DNA from: an uncultured Rivibacter sp.
GTDB lineage: Bacteria > Pseudomonadota > Gammaproteobacteria > Burkholderiales > Burkholderiaceae
NCBI GenBank assembly: GCA_946480925.1
Contig: CAMLLU010000007.1
Coordinates: 1 to 64,000, forward strand
Length of the DNA: 64,000 nt
Direction: 5' to 3'
Part shown: one piece after another, positions 36,997-46,110 of the stretch
How the letters are laid out: each line of letters opens with the position of its first letter
Numbering within the stretch: position 1 is the stretch's first letter
Program-made: the position numbers and the translations under genes
Notes under the pieces: generated by a model
What the model saw: only the letters and a program-made list of their open reading frames with translations
Told to the model about the DNA's origin: nothing
The model's database searches: none

Positions 36997-37482
36997 ATGC
37001 AACGACGTTCACTGCTCGGCCTCGCGCCGTTGACGCTGCTTGCGGCCTGTGGCTTCGAGCTTCGCCGCCCGCCCGAGCTGCAGCTCAAGAGGGTGATGCT
37101 CAAAGGCTTCGAAAAGCGTTCAGCACTGGCTGAAGAGCTGCGTCGCAACTTGCAGGCCGGCGGCACGCAGGTCGTCGAGACCACGCCCCAGTCCGAGGCC
37201 GTGCTCGAAGCCATGAGCGATGCGCGCGAGCAGACCATCGCTGCGCAGACCTCTGCCGGCCAGGTGCGCGAACTGACGCTGAAGCTGCGCTTCAAGTTTC
37301 GCCTGACTTCGCCTTCTGGCCGCGAGCTCATCGGCCCCACCGAGCTGCTGCTCAGCCGCGACATGAGCTACAGCGAAACCACTGCGCTGGCCAAGGAGCA
37401 GGAAGCCGAGATGCTGTACCGCTCGATGCAAAGCGACGTGGTGGCCCAGGTGATGCGTCGCCTGGCGGCCGTGAAGCCCTGA
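36997..37482 (+). CDS. lptE: LPS-assembly lipoprotein LptE
   Basis: A 161-residue outer-membrane lipoprotein that plugs the LptD barrel and helps insert LPS. The lipobox is LLAAC followed by GFELR, typical of LptE (CGFxLR). The rest is an alternating beta/alpha domain (LTLKLRFKFRLTSPSG, DMSYSETTALAKEQEAEMLYRSM). Gene order leuS-lptE-holA is conserved in proteobacteria and supports the call. Confidence 0.94.
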   Translation: MQRRSLLGLAPLTLLAACGFELRRPPELQLKRVMLKGFEKRSALAEELRRNLQAGGTQVVETTPQSEAVLEAMSDAREQTIAAQTSAGQVRELTLKLRFKFRLTSPSGRELIGPTELLLSRDMSYSETTALAKEQEAEMLYRSMQSDVVAQVMRRLAAVKP

Positions 37483-37490
37483 GAAGCTCG

Positions 37491-38588
37491 ATGCAGCTGC
37501 GTGCCGAACAACTCGCCGCCCACCTGAAGCAGGGGCTGCGCCCGATCTACACGCTCTACGGCGACGAGCCCTTGCTCGCGCAGGAGGCGGCCGATGCGAT
37601 CCGCGCCGCGGCGCGCGTGGCAGGCCACACCGAGCGCCAGGTGCACACGGTGGCCGGCGCGCACTTCGACTGGAGCAGCCTGCTGGGCGCCTCGCAGGCG
37701 ATGAGCCTGTTTGCCGACAAGCAGATCATCGAGATCCGCATTCCCTCGGGCAAGCCGGGCAAAGACGGCTCCGAAGCCATCCAGCGATATTGCGAGAGCC
37801 TGAGCGACGACATCGTCACGCTCGTCACCTTGCCGCGGCTCGACCGCACGCAGCTCGGCAGCGCCTGGTTCACCGCGCTCGACGGTGCCGGCGTCACGAT
37901 CAAGCTCGATGCGATCGAACGCCGCGCGCTGCCGCAATGGATCGCGCAGCGCCTGGCCGTGCAGGGCCAGCGCGTGTGCGAAGGCGAAGAGGGCCAGCGC
38001 ACGCTGGCGTTTTTTGCCGACCGCGTGGAAGGCAACCTGCTCGCAGCGCACCAGGAGATCACCAAGCTCGGCCTGCTGTACCCGCAGGGCGAACTGGGCT
38101 TCGACGAGGTCGAGGCCGCCGTGCTGAACGTGGCGCGCTACGACGTCTTCAAGCTCAGCGAAGCGGTATTGGCCGGCCAGGTGCCGCGCGTGCTGCGCAT
38201 GCTCGACGGCCTGCAGGCCGAGGGCGAAGCGCCAGTGCTGGTGCACTGGACGCTGGCCGAGGACATTCGCGCATTGAAGCGCGTGAAAGACGCCGTGCAG
38301 GCCGGCAAGCCGCTGCCGATGGCGCTGCGCGAAAACCGTGTGTGGGGCGTGAAGGAGCGGCTGTTCGAACGCGTGGTGCCGTTGCTGGGTGAATCGGCGC
38401 TGGCGCACCTGGTCGATGCCGCACAGGTGTGCGACGGGCTCGTCAAGGGCCTCAGGCACCCGGCCTGGCCGGTCGACCCATGGGAAGGCTTGAAGCGCCT
38501 GGCCTTGATGCTGGCGGAGCAGGCGGCGGCCAACACCGGTTCTGCGGGTTCGCGCGGCAGCGGGCTCAAGCTCGTGCTGGGCAGCTGA
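37491..38588 (+). CDS. holA: DNA polymerase III delta subunit
   Basis: A 365-residue clamp-loader subunit that opens the beta sliding clamp. Family features are PIYTLYGDEPLLAQEAADAIR at the start, a AAA+-like fold without a working Walker A, and the helical collar domain (HWTLAEDIRALKRV; RVWGVKERLFERVV). It follows lptE by eight bases. Its end faces the ArsR-type regulator gene. Confidence 0.95.
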   Translation: MQLRAEQLAAHLKQGLRPIYTLYGDEPLLAQEAADAIRAAARVAGHTERQVHTVAGAHFDWSSLLGASQAMSLFADKQIIEIRIPSGKPGKDGSEAIQRYCESLSDDIVTLVTLPRLDRTQLGSAWFTALDGAGVTIKLDAIERRALPQWIAQRLAVQGQRVCEGEEGQRTLAFFADRVEGNLLAAHQEITKLGLLYPQGELGFDEVEAAVLNVARYDVFKLSEAVLAGQVPRVLRMLDGLQAEGEAPVLVHWTLAEDIRALKRVKDAVQAGKPLPMALRENRVWGVKERLFERVVPLLGESALAHLVDAAQVCDGLVKGLRHPAWPVDPWEGLKRLALMLAEQAAANTGSAGSRGSGLKLVLGS

Positions 38589-38620
38589 GCGCATTCACAT
38601 TCATTCACTCACGGGCGCGT

Positions 38621-39328
38621 TCACTCGGCGCCGAGTTCCAAGCCCAAGCGTTCGCGCAACAGCCGCTTGCCCGCCGGCGTGAGCCGCAAGGCGCGGCTGT
38701 CGAGCTCACGCTGCAGCCAGCGGCGCGCCAGCAGCAGATCGAGCAGTGCGGCCCCCAGTGCGCCGCCCAGGTGCGCGCGGCGTTCGCTCCAGTCGAGGCA
38801 GGCGCAGGCGCAGGCAAGGCGTCGGCGCGTGCGCGACAGACCGGCCATGTCCAGCCCCAGGCCTTCCAGCGCGGCGGTGCCGGCTGACGTGATCTCGTAG
38901 TCGGCTTCGTCGCGCTCGCCGCGCAACCAGCGCAGGCTCAGCAGGCGGTCGTGCAGCGCCACCCCCAGCTCACCGGCCACGTGGTCGTAGCAGCTGCGTG
39001 CGTGGCGCAGCGCCTGTGGCGTGTTGGGCGTGAAGCTCGCCGCACGCGGCACGCCCGCCACCTGCAGCAGCGATTCGAGCGCCTGCGCCACCGCGGGCCC
39101 GGCCAGTTGGGCATACCGGTGCTTACCCTGGCGCACCACGTTGACGAGGCCGCTGGTCTCGAGCCGCGCGATGTGGGCGCTGGCGGTGGAGGCTGCGATG
39201 TCGGCCGCCGTGGCCAGCTCGGTGGCGGTGCGTGCGCGGCCGTCGAGCAGCGTGCACAGCATGCGTGCGCGGGCCGGTTCGGCCACTGCCGCGGCCAGCT
39301 GCGCGAGACGGAGGTCGGGGTCGGTCAT
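38621..39328 (-). CDS. ArsR-type winged-helix regulator
   Basis: A 235-residue regulator. Residues about 1-85 are an ArsR-like winged helix: VAEPARARMLCTLLDGRART, recognition helix AADIAASTASAHIARLE, wing VRQGKHRYAQL. The C-terminal half (about 110-235) has ARSCYDHVAGELGVALHDRLL and a Cys-rich CACACLDWSERRAHLGGALG stretch; this long form is a known ArsR subgroup found beside P450 or monooxygenase genes. No metal-binding CxC of classic ArsR is seen in the first helix. It is divergent from the P450 gene with a perfect dyad between them, so local autoregulation is likely. The effector is unknown. Confidence 0.85.
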   Translation of the reverse strand: MTDPDLRLAQLAAAVAEPARARMLCTLLDGRARTATELATAADIAASTASAHIARLETSGLVNVVRQGKHRYAQLAGPAVAQALESLLQVAGVPRAASFTPNTPQALRHARSCYDHVAGELGVALHDRLLSLRWLRGERDEADYEITSAGTAALEGLGLDMAGLSRTRRRLACACACLDWSERRAHLGGALGAALLDLLLARRWLQRELDSRALRLTPAGKRLLRERLGLELGAE

Positions 39329-39344
39329 CGCGGCATTCTGGGCC

Positions 39345-39368
39345 ACACTTCGGTGTCGGCCGAAGTGT
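39345..39368. promoter_or_regulatory. Perfect inverted repeat, probable ArsR operator
   Basis: ACACTTCGG (39345-39353) and CCGAAGTGT (39360-39368) with a six-base spacer lie in the 70-base gap between the divergent regulator and P450 genes, 17 bases from the regulator start and 31 from the P450 start. Confidence 0.75.
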
Positions 39369-39398
39369 CTTGTTGCCCGGTGGCGCATGCTTTGCGGC

Positions 39399-40571
39399 AT
39401 GAACACACCTCACATGCCGCCTCGCCACGCGATCGACGCCGTGGTGCACCCTGACCCCTACCCCTGGTACCGCGAGCGAGCCGCGCGCCAGCCGCTGGCT
39501 TTCGATGCCGAACTGGGCCTGTGGGTGGCGGCCAGCGCCGAAGCCGTGCGCGCGGTGCTGGGCCACCCGGCGGCGTGCGTGCGGCCGCCGCAGGAGCCGG
39601 TGCCTGCGCCGCTGGCGGGCTCCGCGCTGGGCACGATGTTCGGTCGCTGGGTGCGCATGGCCGATGGTGCCTCGCATGCGGCATCGAAGCCGGTGCTGCG
39701 CCAAGCGCTGGAGGTTTGGCCAGCACCGCAGTGGGCGCCGCCTGCTGATGCGTGCCATCGGGCCGCTGCAGACCCGGCTGCGCTCGATGCCTTCGTGCTC
39801 GCCTGGCCCGTGCAGGCAATGGCGCAAGCCCTGGGGCTCACGCCTGCCGAGGCGGTGGCGCAGGAAGTGCGCACCGCGGTGGCAGCCCTGTCGCCGCGGG
39901 CTGAGGCTGGCCAACGCGAGCGTGGCGATGTGGCAGCCCAGGCGCTGCTGCAACGCTGGCGCGACGCGCCGGTCACGCCGCTGGCCACCCTGCTGGCCGA
40001 TGCCGCGCGCGAGGCCGGCATCAATGTCGAGGTGCTTTCGGCCAACGCGCTCAGCCTGCTGGTGCAGACGCAGGACGCCACCGCCGGCCTCGTCGCCAAC
40101 ACGCTGTACCGGCTCGCATGCGATGCCGGCCTCTGCGGTGCCGTGCAGCAAGGCCGCGTGCCGTTGCCAGCCCTGCTCGACGAGGTGCTGCGCTTCGATG
40201 CGCCGGTGCAGAACACGCGCCGCTGGTTCGCAGAAGACACCCAGCTGCTGGGGCACACGCTGCGTGCCGGCGATGCCGTGCTGGTGCTGCTGGCCGCGGC
40301 CAACCACGATGCCGCCGTGAACCCATCGCCTGAACTTTTCGACTGGCAGCGTACTGCGCCGGTGTCGTTCGTCTTCGGCCTGGGCAGCCATGCCTGCCCG
40401 GGCGCCACGGTGGCACGCGGCCTGGCGGCTGCAGCAGTGCAGGGCCTGTTGACGGCCGGCCTCGACCCGCAGGCGCTCGGCCCGGCACAGCACTGGCACC
40501 CATTGCCCAACGCGCGAATTGCGCGTTTCTCGCGCTTCTCGCAGCCCGCACCACCGAAGGAGCACACATGA
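39399..40571 (+). CDS. Cytochrome P450
   Basis: A 390-residue soluble class I-type P450. The haem ligand is in FVFGLGSHACPGATVARG (FGxGxHxCxG). The ExxR motif is EVLR in LLDEVLRFDAPVQ. In the I helix the usual AGxDT is replaced by QTQDATAG: the acid is kept but the oxygen-activating Thr is shifted by one. ATG at 39399 is the first start after the operator. No ferredoxin or reductase gene is adjacent. It overlaps the next gene by four bases (ATGA), so the two act together. Substrate unknown. Confidence 0.92.
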   Translation: MNTPHMPPRHAIDAVVHPDPYPWYRERAARQPLAFDAELGLWVAASAEAVRAVLGHPAACVRPPQEPVPAPLAGSALGTMFGRWVRMADGASHAASKPVLRQALEVWPAPQWAPPADACHRAAADPAALDAFVLAWPVQAMAQALGLTPAEAVAQEVRTAVAALSPRAEAGQRERGDVAAQALLQRWRDAPVTPLATLLADAAREAGINVEVLSANALSLLVQTQDATAGLVANTLYRLACDAGLCGAVQQGRVPLPALLDEVLRFDAPVQNTRRWFAEDTQLLGHTLRAGDAVLVLLAAANHDAAVNPSPELFDWQRTAPVSFVFGLGSHACPGATVARGLAAAAVQGLLTAGLDPQALGPAQHWHPLPNARIARFSRFSQPAPPKEHT

Positions 40572-40918
40572 TCGCCGTCATCTTCGAAGTCCGCCCCACC
40601 GCCGAAGGCCGCGACGCCTACTTCAACTGGGCCGCCCGGCTGCGCGACGAGCTGCAGCGCATCGACGGCTTCATCTCCGTGGAGCGTTTCGAAAGCCTCA
40701 CCGAACCGGGCAAGCTGCTGTCGCTGTCGTTCTGGCGTGACGAAGCTGCGGTGCAGCAGTGGCGCAATCTGGCCCTGCACCGCCAGGCGCAAGGCGCGGG
40801 CCGCGGCGGCCTGTTCGCCGACTACCGCCTGCGCGTGGCCGAAGTGCGGCGCGACTACGGGCTGCACGAACGTGAGCAGGCGCCCACCGACAGCCGCTCC
40901 GTGCACGAGGCTCCCTAA
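40568..40918 (+). CDS. Antibiotic-biosynthesis-monooxygenase (ABM) domain protein
   Basis: A 116-residue ferredoxin-like dimeric protein: MIAVIFEVRPTAEGRDAYF at the start, GFISVERFESLTEPGKLLSL and WRDEAAVQQWRNLALHRQAQ later. Such small proteins oxidise quinol-like or aromatic substrates without cofactor, degrade haem, or act as helper proteins. It is translationally coupled to the P450 and under the same operator, so a joint detoxification or tailoring step is likely, though inferred. Confidence 0.88.
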   Translation: MIAVIFEVRPTAEGRDAYFNWAARLRDELQRIDGFISVERFESLTEPGKLLSLSFWRDEAAVQQWRNLALHRQAQGAGRGGLFADYRLRVAEVRRDYGLHEREQAPTDSRSVHEAP

Positions 40919-41066
40919 GGCAACGCCACCAACGTGGCGCTGGTCACGCACGCCATGCTTCACCCCGCCCTGAAATTGCCGAAAACGCGGCAATGCGCCA
41001 CGCGCTGCCTCACCCGCAGCCGCGGCGGCGCCAATACAGTGACCGAGCCTCGCGGTGGGGTGAGCG

Positions 41067-43559
41067 ATGAACAACGGCAACAAGAACAGCAGGGGCGGCC
41101 AGGCGATCTCGGGTCCGCTCGGCCCGGGCGCGCTGGCGCAGCGGCTGCAGTTCCGCATCGTCGCGCTGTTCCTGGGTTTGCTGCTGCTGGTGCAGCTGGT
41201 GGGCTTCGTGCTCATCGGCCGCGGCATCGAGCGCAATGCGCATGCGTCGATCCGGCAGGAGCTGGCCGGCGGTGAGCGCGTACTGCTGCGCATGCTGGCG
41301 CAAAACGCCACGGGCCTCGTGGATGCGGCCCGCCTGCTGGCCACCGACCCGGCCTTCGTCGCCGCGGTGGCCAGCGACCAGCGCGACGCGTTGAATGCAG
41401 CGCTGGCGCGCCAAGGCCGGAGCATCGGCTCGAAAGTGGTGGTGGCATTCATCGACCAGCAGCACGAGCTGCGTGCCAGTACCGGTGACGCGGCTGCACC
41501 GGTCGCACAGGTGCTGCGCACTCGCGACGCTGCAACCACAGCGACAGGCGTGCCCCTCAAACCCGTCGACACGCACCTGAGCCTGGTGGACGGCAAGCCC
41601 TACCAGCTGGTGTCGGTGCCGGTGAGCGCCCCGCAGCCGGCCGGGTGGGTGGCCGTGGCGATGCCGCTCCAGGCCGAGCAACTGCGCGAAATGCGCGAGC
41701 TCTCCCGGCTCGACGTGGCCGTGCTCACACGCACGGTGGACGGTACCTTCGCCAGCCGCTGGCAGTTGGCGCAGCACGGCCTCGACGCAGCGCTCGGCGC
41801 CACGCTGCAAGGCCAATTGGCCGCCGACACGGCGCCGGCCTGGCCTGCGGGCGGAGCGCTCGCGCAGCCGCTGTCATTGGGGCAAGACGAATTCGACGGC
41901 CGCGTGGTCGTGCTGGCCGACAACGGCACGCAGCAGGTCAGCGCGCTGCTGCTGCGCTCGGTGGGCGAGGTGGTGGCGCCGTACCGGCGCCTGCAGTGGG
42001 CGCTGCTGGCCCTCACGCTGGCCGGCGTGGTGCTGTTCACGCTGGGCAGCGTGCTCACGGCACGCCGCATCACCACGCCGCTGTCGGCGCTCGCCCGCTC
42101 GGCACGGCGCCTCGGCAAGGGCGACTACGAGGGTGCGGTCGACGTGAGGTCGCCCGGTGAGATCGGCGAACTCGGCAAGGCCTTCGAGCAGATGCGCGTG
42201 GCCATGCGCGAACGCGAAGGCGAGATCCGCCAGCTGGCCTTTCGCGACACGCTGACCCACCTGCCCAACCGCGAACAGTTCCGCGCCGACCTGCGCGAAG
42301 CCATCGTGCGGGCCAACCGCCACGGCATTCCTTGCTCGGTGCTGCTCCTCGACCTCGACCGCTTCAAGCGTGTGAACGACGTGCTGGGCCACCGCTTCGG
42401 CGACCGCCTGCTGTGCCAGGTGGCGCTGCGCCTGGCCGAGGCGGCGCAGCGCGGCCCCGACGTGGTGGCGCGGCTGGGCGGCGACGAGTTCGCGGTACTG
42501 CTGAACGAGGCCGACGCCAAGTCGGCGTTGCGCGTGGCCGAGCGCGTGCTGCGCGTGTTCGAAACGCCGCTCAAGCTCGACGACCACACCGTGGACCTCG
42601 GCGCCGGCATCGGCATCGCGAGCTGCCCGTCGCACGGCATCGAGGCCGACCTGCTGATGAGCCGTGCCGAGATCGCGATGCACGTGGCCAAGTCGCGCCA
42701 GGCCGGCGTGGTGGTGTACGAGCCGTCGCTCGATGCCACCAGCGACGAATCGCTGTCGCTGTTGTCGCAGCTGCGGCAGGCGGTAGAACGCGACCAGCTG
42801 CGCCTCTTCCTGCAGCCCAAGGTGGCCCTGCAAAGCGGCGAGGTGGTGGGCGCCGAGGCGCTGGTGCGCTGGCAGCATCCCACACGGGGCATGGTGGCGC
42901 CGCTGTCGTTCATTCCGTTTGCCGAGCGCACGGGATTCATCCGCGTGCTGACCGGCTGGATGATCGAGCACGGCGCCGCCGCATTGCAGGCGCTGAATGC
43001 CGATGGCCGCAAGCTCAAGCTGTCGATCAACCTCTCCACGCGCGACCTGCTCGACCAGGACCTGCCGCCCAAGCTCGAGCACACACTGCGCCAGCACAAG
43101 GTGGACCCCTCCATGCTGTGCCTGGAGATCACCGAAAGCGCCATCATGGACGACCCGCAACGTGCGCTCGCCACGCTGGGGCGGCTGCACGGCATGGGAC
43201 TCAAGCTCTCGATCGACGACTTCGGCACCGGCTACTCGTCGCTCGCCTACCTGAAGCGCCTGCCGGTGGACGAGCTGAAGATCGACAAGAGCTTCGTGCT
43301 CAGCATGGAGCGCGATCTCGACGACGCCAAGATCGTGCGCTCCACCATCGACCTGGCGCACAACCTGGGCCTGTCGGTGGTGGCCGAAGGCGTTGAAAGC
43401 GCCAAGACCTGGACGCTGCTCGAAGGCCTGCGTTGCGACGAGGCGCAGGGCTTCTTCATCGCGCAACCCATGCCGCACGAGCAGCTGCACACCTGGGTGC
43501 AGCGCTGGATCGCGCCCAGGCGCGAGCGGCTCGATACGGAGTTCGCGGCGCTGGTGTAA
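41067..43559 (+). CDS. Membrane GGDEF-EAL cyclic-di-GMP protein with periplasmic sensor
   Basis: An 830-residue protein. There is a membrane helix at about residues 27-51, a periplasmic Cache-like sensor to about 305, a second helix at about 310-333, HAMP at about 334-385, GGDEF and EAL. The cyclase site is GGDEF (residues 471-475) with an intact RxxD inhibition site (RGPD) five residues before it. The phosphodiesterase part has EAL at 597-599, then DDFGTGYSS and EGVE. Both domains therefore look catalytically competent, so the net direction cannot be predicted. It stands alone, 148 bases after the ABM gene. Confidence 0.93.
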   Translation: MNNGNKNSRGGQAISGPLGPGALAQRLQFRIVALFLGLLLLVQLVGFVLIGRGIERNAHASIRQELAGGERVLLRMLAQNATGLVDAARLLATDPAFVAAVASDQRDALNAALARQGRSIGSKVVVAFIDQQHELRASTGDAAAPVAQVLRTRDAATTATGVPLKPVDTHLSLVDGKPYQLVSVPVSAPQPAGWVAVAMPLQAEQLREMRELSRLDVAVLTRTVDGTFASRWQLAQHGLDAALGATLQGQLAADTAPAWPAGGALAQPLSLGQDEFDGRVVVLADNGTQQVSALLLRSVGEVVAPYRRLQWALLALTLAGVVLFTLGSVLTARRITTPLSALARSARRLGKGDYEGAVDVRSPGEIGELGKAFEQMRVAMREREGEIRQLAFRDTLTHLPNREQFRADLREAIVRANRHGIPCSVLLLDLDRFKRVNDVLGHRFGDRLLCQVALRLAEAAQRGPDVVARLGGDEFAVLLNEADAKSALRVAERVLRVFETPLKLDDHTVDLGAGIGIASCPSHGIEADLLMSRAEIAMHVAKSRQAGVVVYEPSLDATSDESLSLLSQLRQAVERDQLRLFLQPKVALQSGEVVGAEALVRWQHPTRGMVAPLSFIPFAERTGFIRVLTGWMIEHGAAALQALNADGRKLKLSINLSTRDLLDQDLPPKLEHTLRQHKVDPSMLCLEITESAIMDDPQRALATLGRLHGMGLKLSIDDFGTGYSSLAYLKRLPVDELKIDKSFVLSMERDLDDAKIVRSTIDLAHNLGLSVVAEGVESAKTWTLLEGLRCDEAQGFFIAQPMPHEQLHTWVQRWIAPRRERLDTEFAALV

Positions 43560-43625
43560 GGCACCCAGGCCCGGTCTATTCCTTGCGCCAGCACGGGCAT
43601 GCCGCGCTGGCGCATTGTTGCGGCC

Positions 43626-44768
43626 ATGCCGAAGAAGACTGCCGCCGCTCCTGCGCCACCGGCTGCCACGGGCCGCCATGGCGCCTTGCGCCTGCCCGGC
43701 GTGGTGATCGCGAGCTATGCCGTCGAGTTGCGCGACGAGCAGGACAAGCTGCTCGGCGACCGGGCGAGCCAGCGCGCCTTTCGCAAGTTGCTGGACAAAT
43801 GGCGCAAGCGCTTCTCTCGCAGCGGCTGCGACGTGCTGGGCGACACGCCCACGCGCAGGCTGAGCAAGAAGGAGATCGACGCGCTGCTGCAAGCGGGCGA
43901 CCCCGAGGGCGCTGCCGTCGTGCGCGTGGCCGCAGAGGAATTCGCGCGCAAGCTGGCGTCGGTGGCGCATGAATTCCTGCAGCTGCACAGCTGGCGCGGC
44001 GTGCAGCGCATCGTGGTGGGCGGCGGCTTCTCGCGCAGCCAGGTCGGCCTTCTGGCCATGCGCCGCGCCGATGCGTTGTTGCGCCAGCAGGGCCATGCGG
44101 TGCAGCTGCGCAGGCTGCACCACGAGCCCGACGACGGCGGCCTCGTCGGGGCGCTGTTCCTGGCGCCGCGCCGGGTCTTCGCCGGCAATGCGGCGATGCT
44201 GGCCATCGACATCGGCGGCACCAACGTGCGCTGCGGCATCGTCGAGCCGCGGCTGCACCTCGCGCCCGGCTTCGCGAAGGCGCGCGTGGTGCGGCGCGAG
44301 AAATGGCGGCATGCGGACGACGTGTCGCGCCGCGGCGAGCTCATCGACGGCATCGTGGCCACGATGCAGCGGTTGATGGACCACGCCGAGCGCCGCGGCA
44401 TCGAACTCGTGCCCTACGTCGGCGTGGCCTGCCCGGGGCATGTGCTGGCCGACGGCTGCATCGAACGCGGTGCGCAGAATCTGCCCGGCGATTGGGAGCG
44501 CAGCGACTTCAACCTGCCGGCGCTGCTGGCCGGCAGGCTGCCGCGCATCCGCGGCCGCAAGCCCCGCGTACTGATGCACAACGACGCGGTCGTGCAGGGC
44601 CTGAGCGAATGGCCCTGCACGCAGGACGTGAGGCGCTGGGCCGTGCTCACCATCGGCACCGGGCTCGGCAACGCGAGCTACGCCAACCGCAGCATCCGCC
44701 GTGTCGGCCCGGCCCCGCTCACAGCGTCCGCAGGAACGCCACCAGGTCCTGCTTCTCCTGGTCGTTGA
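43626..44768 (+). CDS. ROK-family-like sugar kinase/regulator homologue with unusual order
   Basis: A 380-residue protein. The ROK/ASKHA phosphate motif LAIDIGGTNVRCGIV comes only at about residue 198, followed by VGVACPGHVLADGCIERGAQNL and the second phosphate motif TIGTGLGNASY near the end. The 190 residues before it contain RIVVGGGFSRSQVGLLAMRRADALL, which looks like the C-terminal IVIGGGVS element of ROK proteins, suggesting circular permutation or a duplicated half. The ROK zinc motif (CxCGxxGC) is not seen. The last residues after YANRSI are low-complexity and run 50 bases over the end of the convergent peroxidase gene. Function unknown; sugar kinase is a guess. Confidence 0.65.
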   Translation: MPKKTAAAPAPPAATGRHGALRLPGVVIASYAVELRDEQDKLLGDRASQRAFRKLLDKWRKRFSRSGCDVLGDTPTRRLSKKEIDALLQAGDPEGAAVVRVAAEEFARKLASVAHEFLQLHSWRGVQRIVVGGGFSRSQVGLLAMRRADALLRQQGHAVQLRRLHHEPDDGGLVGALFLAPRRVFAGNAAMLAIDIGGTNVRCGIVEPRLHLAPGFAKARVVRREKWRHADDVSRRGELIDGIVATMQRLMDHAERRGIELVPYVGVACPGHVLADGCIERGAQNLPGDWERSDFNLPALLAGRLPRIRGRKPRVLMHNDAVVQGLSEWPCTQDVRRWAVLTIGTGLGNASYANRSIRRVGPAPLTASAGTPPGPASPGR

Positions 44769-46110
44769 GCTTCACGCCCAGCACGAGGTTGAAGAACTCC
44801 ACCGTGTCCTCCAGCGTCATCAGCCGGTCGTCGTGCAGGTAGGGCGGCGAGTCCTTGATGCCGCGCAGCGGGAAGGTCTTGATGGGCCCGTCCTGCATCG
44901 CCTTGCGGCCGTTGAACGCGATGCCCTGTTCGTAGAAGCGCTCGGTGCGCAGGTTGTGCATCAGGTTGTCGGTGTAGTAAGGCGGTGCGTGGCAGGTCGA
45001 GCACTGGCCCTTGCCGTTGAAGACCTTTTCGCCGCGCAGCTCGGCGGGCGTGGCCTTGGCGGGGTCGAGCTTGCCCAGCACGTCGAGCTTGGGGGCGGGC
45101 GGGAAGTCCAGCAGCGCCTGGAACTCGGCCATGAAGTGCACCTGGCTGCCGCGCTCGAGGATGTTCACGCCCTTCTTGGTGGCCAGTGTCGGGTCGCCGT
45201 CGAAGTAGGCGGCGCGCTGCTCGAACTCGGTGAAGTCCTCCACCGTCTTCAACGCGCGTTGCGAGCCGAACAGGCGCTGCACGTTCACGCCGCGCAGCGT
45301 GGGCGTGTCGATGCGGTGGCGCAGCTCGTCGGGCCGGATGTCGCCCACCGTGTGCGTGGCGGCGTTGGTGTGCCCGTTGGCGTGGCAGTCGAAGCAGGCC
45401 ACGCCCAGGTGCGGCCGCAGGCTGCGCCGGTCGTCGGTGGCGTTGAACTGCTGCTGCGGGAAGGGCGTGACCAGAAGGCGCAGGCCCTCGAGCTGCTTCG
45501 GATTGAGGATGTCCTTGAACAGCGCGTGGAAGTTGTCGATGGTGACGAGCTGGCCCTTCGACACGTCGCCCAGGTCGGGCCGCGTGGTCAGGAAGATCGG
45601 CGCGGGGAACTCGGGCAGCAGGTGCTGCGGCAGGTCGAAGTCGAGGTCGAAGCGGGTCAGGTCGCGTGCGATCTGGCGCTTGGTCTCGTCGATCAGCGGT
45701 TGCGGAAAGATCATGCCGCCGGCTTCATGGTGCGGGTGCGGCAGCGGCAGGAAGCCCTGCGGCCACAGCTTGCGGCGCTTGATCTCGTCGGGCGACAGCG
45801 CCGCCAGCTGCTGCCACGTCGCGCCCTGCGGCAGCTTCACGCGCACGCCCTGTTGCACCGGCTTGCCGCGGCTCATCGTCACGCTAGGCGCGGGGCGGTC
45901 GGAAAGGTCGTAGCGTTGTGTCAGCAGGTCCTGCTGGCGCTTGGCGAATTGCGGCTTTTCGCGTTGCAGCCGCTTCACGAGGCTGTCGAAGTCTTCCTGC
46001 GGTTGTTGCTGTGCGGGCGCAGGCACGGGCAGCGCACCGGCGGCCAGCAGCGCGGCGGCGACGAACGCGGGCAGCGGCCTGCCTCCACGCGCTCGGGTGG
46101 TGCTTCTCAT
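44719..46110 (-). CDS. Di-haem cytochrome c peroxidase-like protein
   Basis: A 463-residue exported protein with signal peptide ending at about PVPAPAQQ. Two c-type haem sites are present: CFDCH at about residue 240 and CSTCH at about 370, the CcpA/MauG two-haem arrangement. RPHLGVACFDCHANGHTN and RGEKVFNGKGQCSTCHAPP are typical. It would reduce peroxide or oxidise a periplasmic partner. The ATG at 46110 is preferred, with AAGGAG about eight bases upstream; a GTG lies at 46119. It is divergent from a small ORF. Confidence 0.88.
   Translation of the reverse strand: MRSTTRARGGRPLPAFVAAALLAAGALPVPAPAQQQPQEDFDSLVKRLQREKPQFAKRQQDLLTQRYDLSDRPAPSVTMSRGKPVQQGVRVKLPQGATWQQLAALSPDEIKRRKLWPQGFLPLPHPHHEAGGMIFPQPLIDETKRQIARDLTRFDLDFDLPQHLLPEFPAPIFLTTRPDLGDVSKGQLVTIDNFHALFKDILNPKQLEGLRLLVTPFPQQQFNATDDRRSLRPHLGVACFDCHANGHTNAATHTVGDIRPDELRHRIDTPTLRGVNVQRLFGSQRALKTVEDFTEFEQRAAYFDGDPTLATKKGVNILERGSQVHFMAEFQALLDFPPAPKLDVLGKLDPAKATPAELRGEKVFNGKGQCSTCHAPPYYTDNLMHNLRTERFYEQGIAFNGRKAMQDGPIKTFPLRGIKDSPPYLHDDRLMTLEDTVEFFNLVLGVKLNDQEKQDLVAFLRTL

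Noticed and set aside
41874..44579. A 901-codon minus-strand frame spanning the GGDEF-EAL and ROK-like genes
   Set aside because: It crosses two real genes and an intergenic region, with antisense-type composition.
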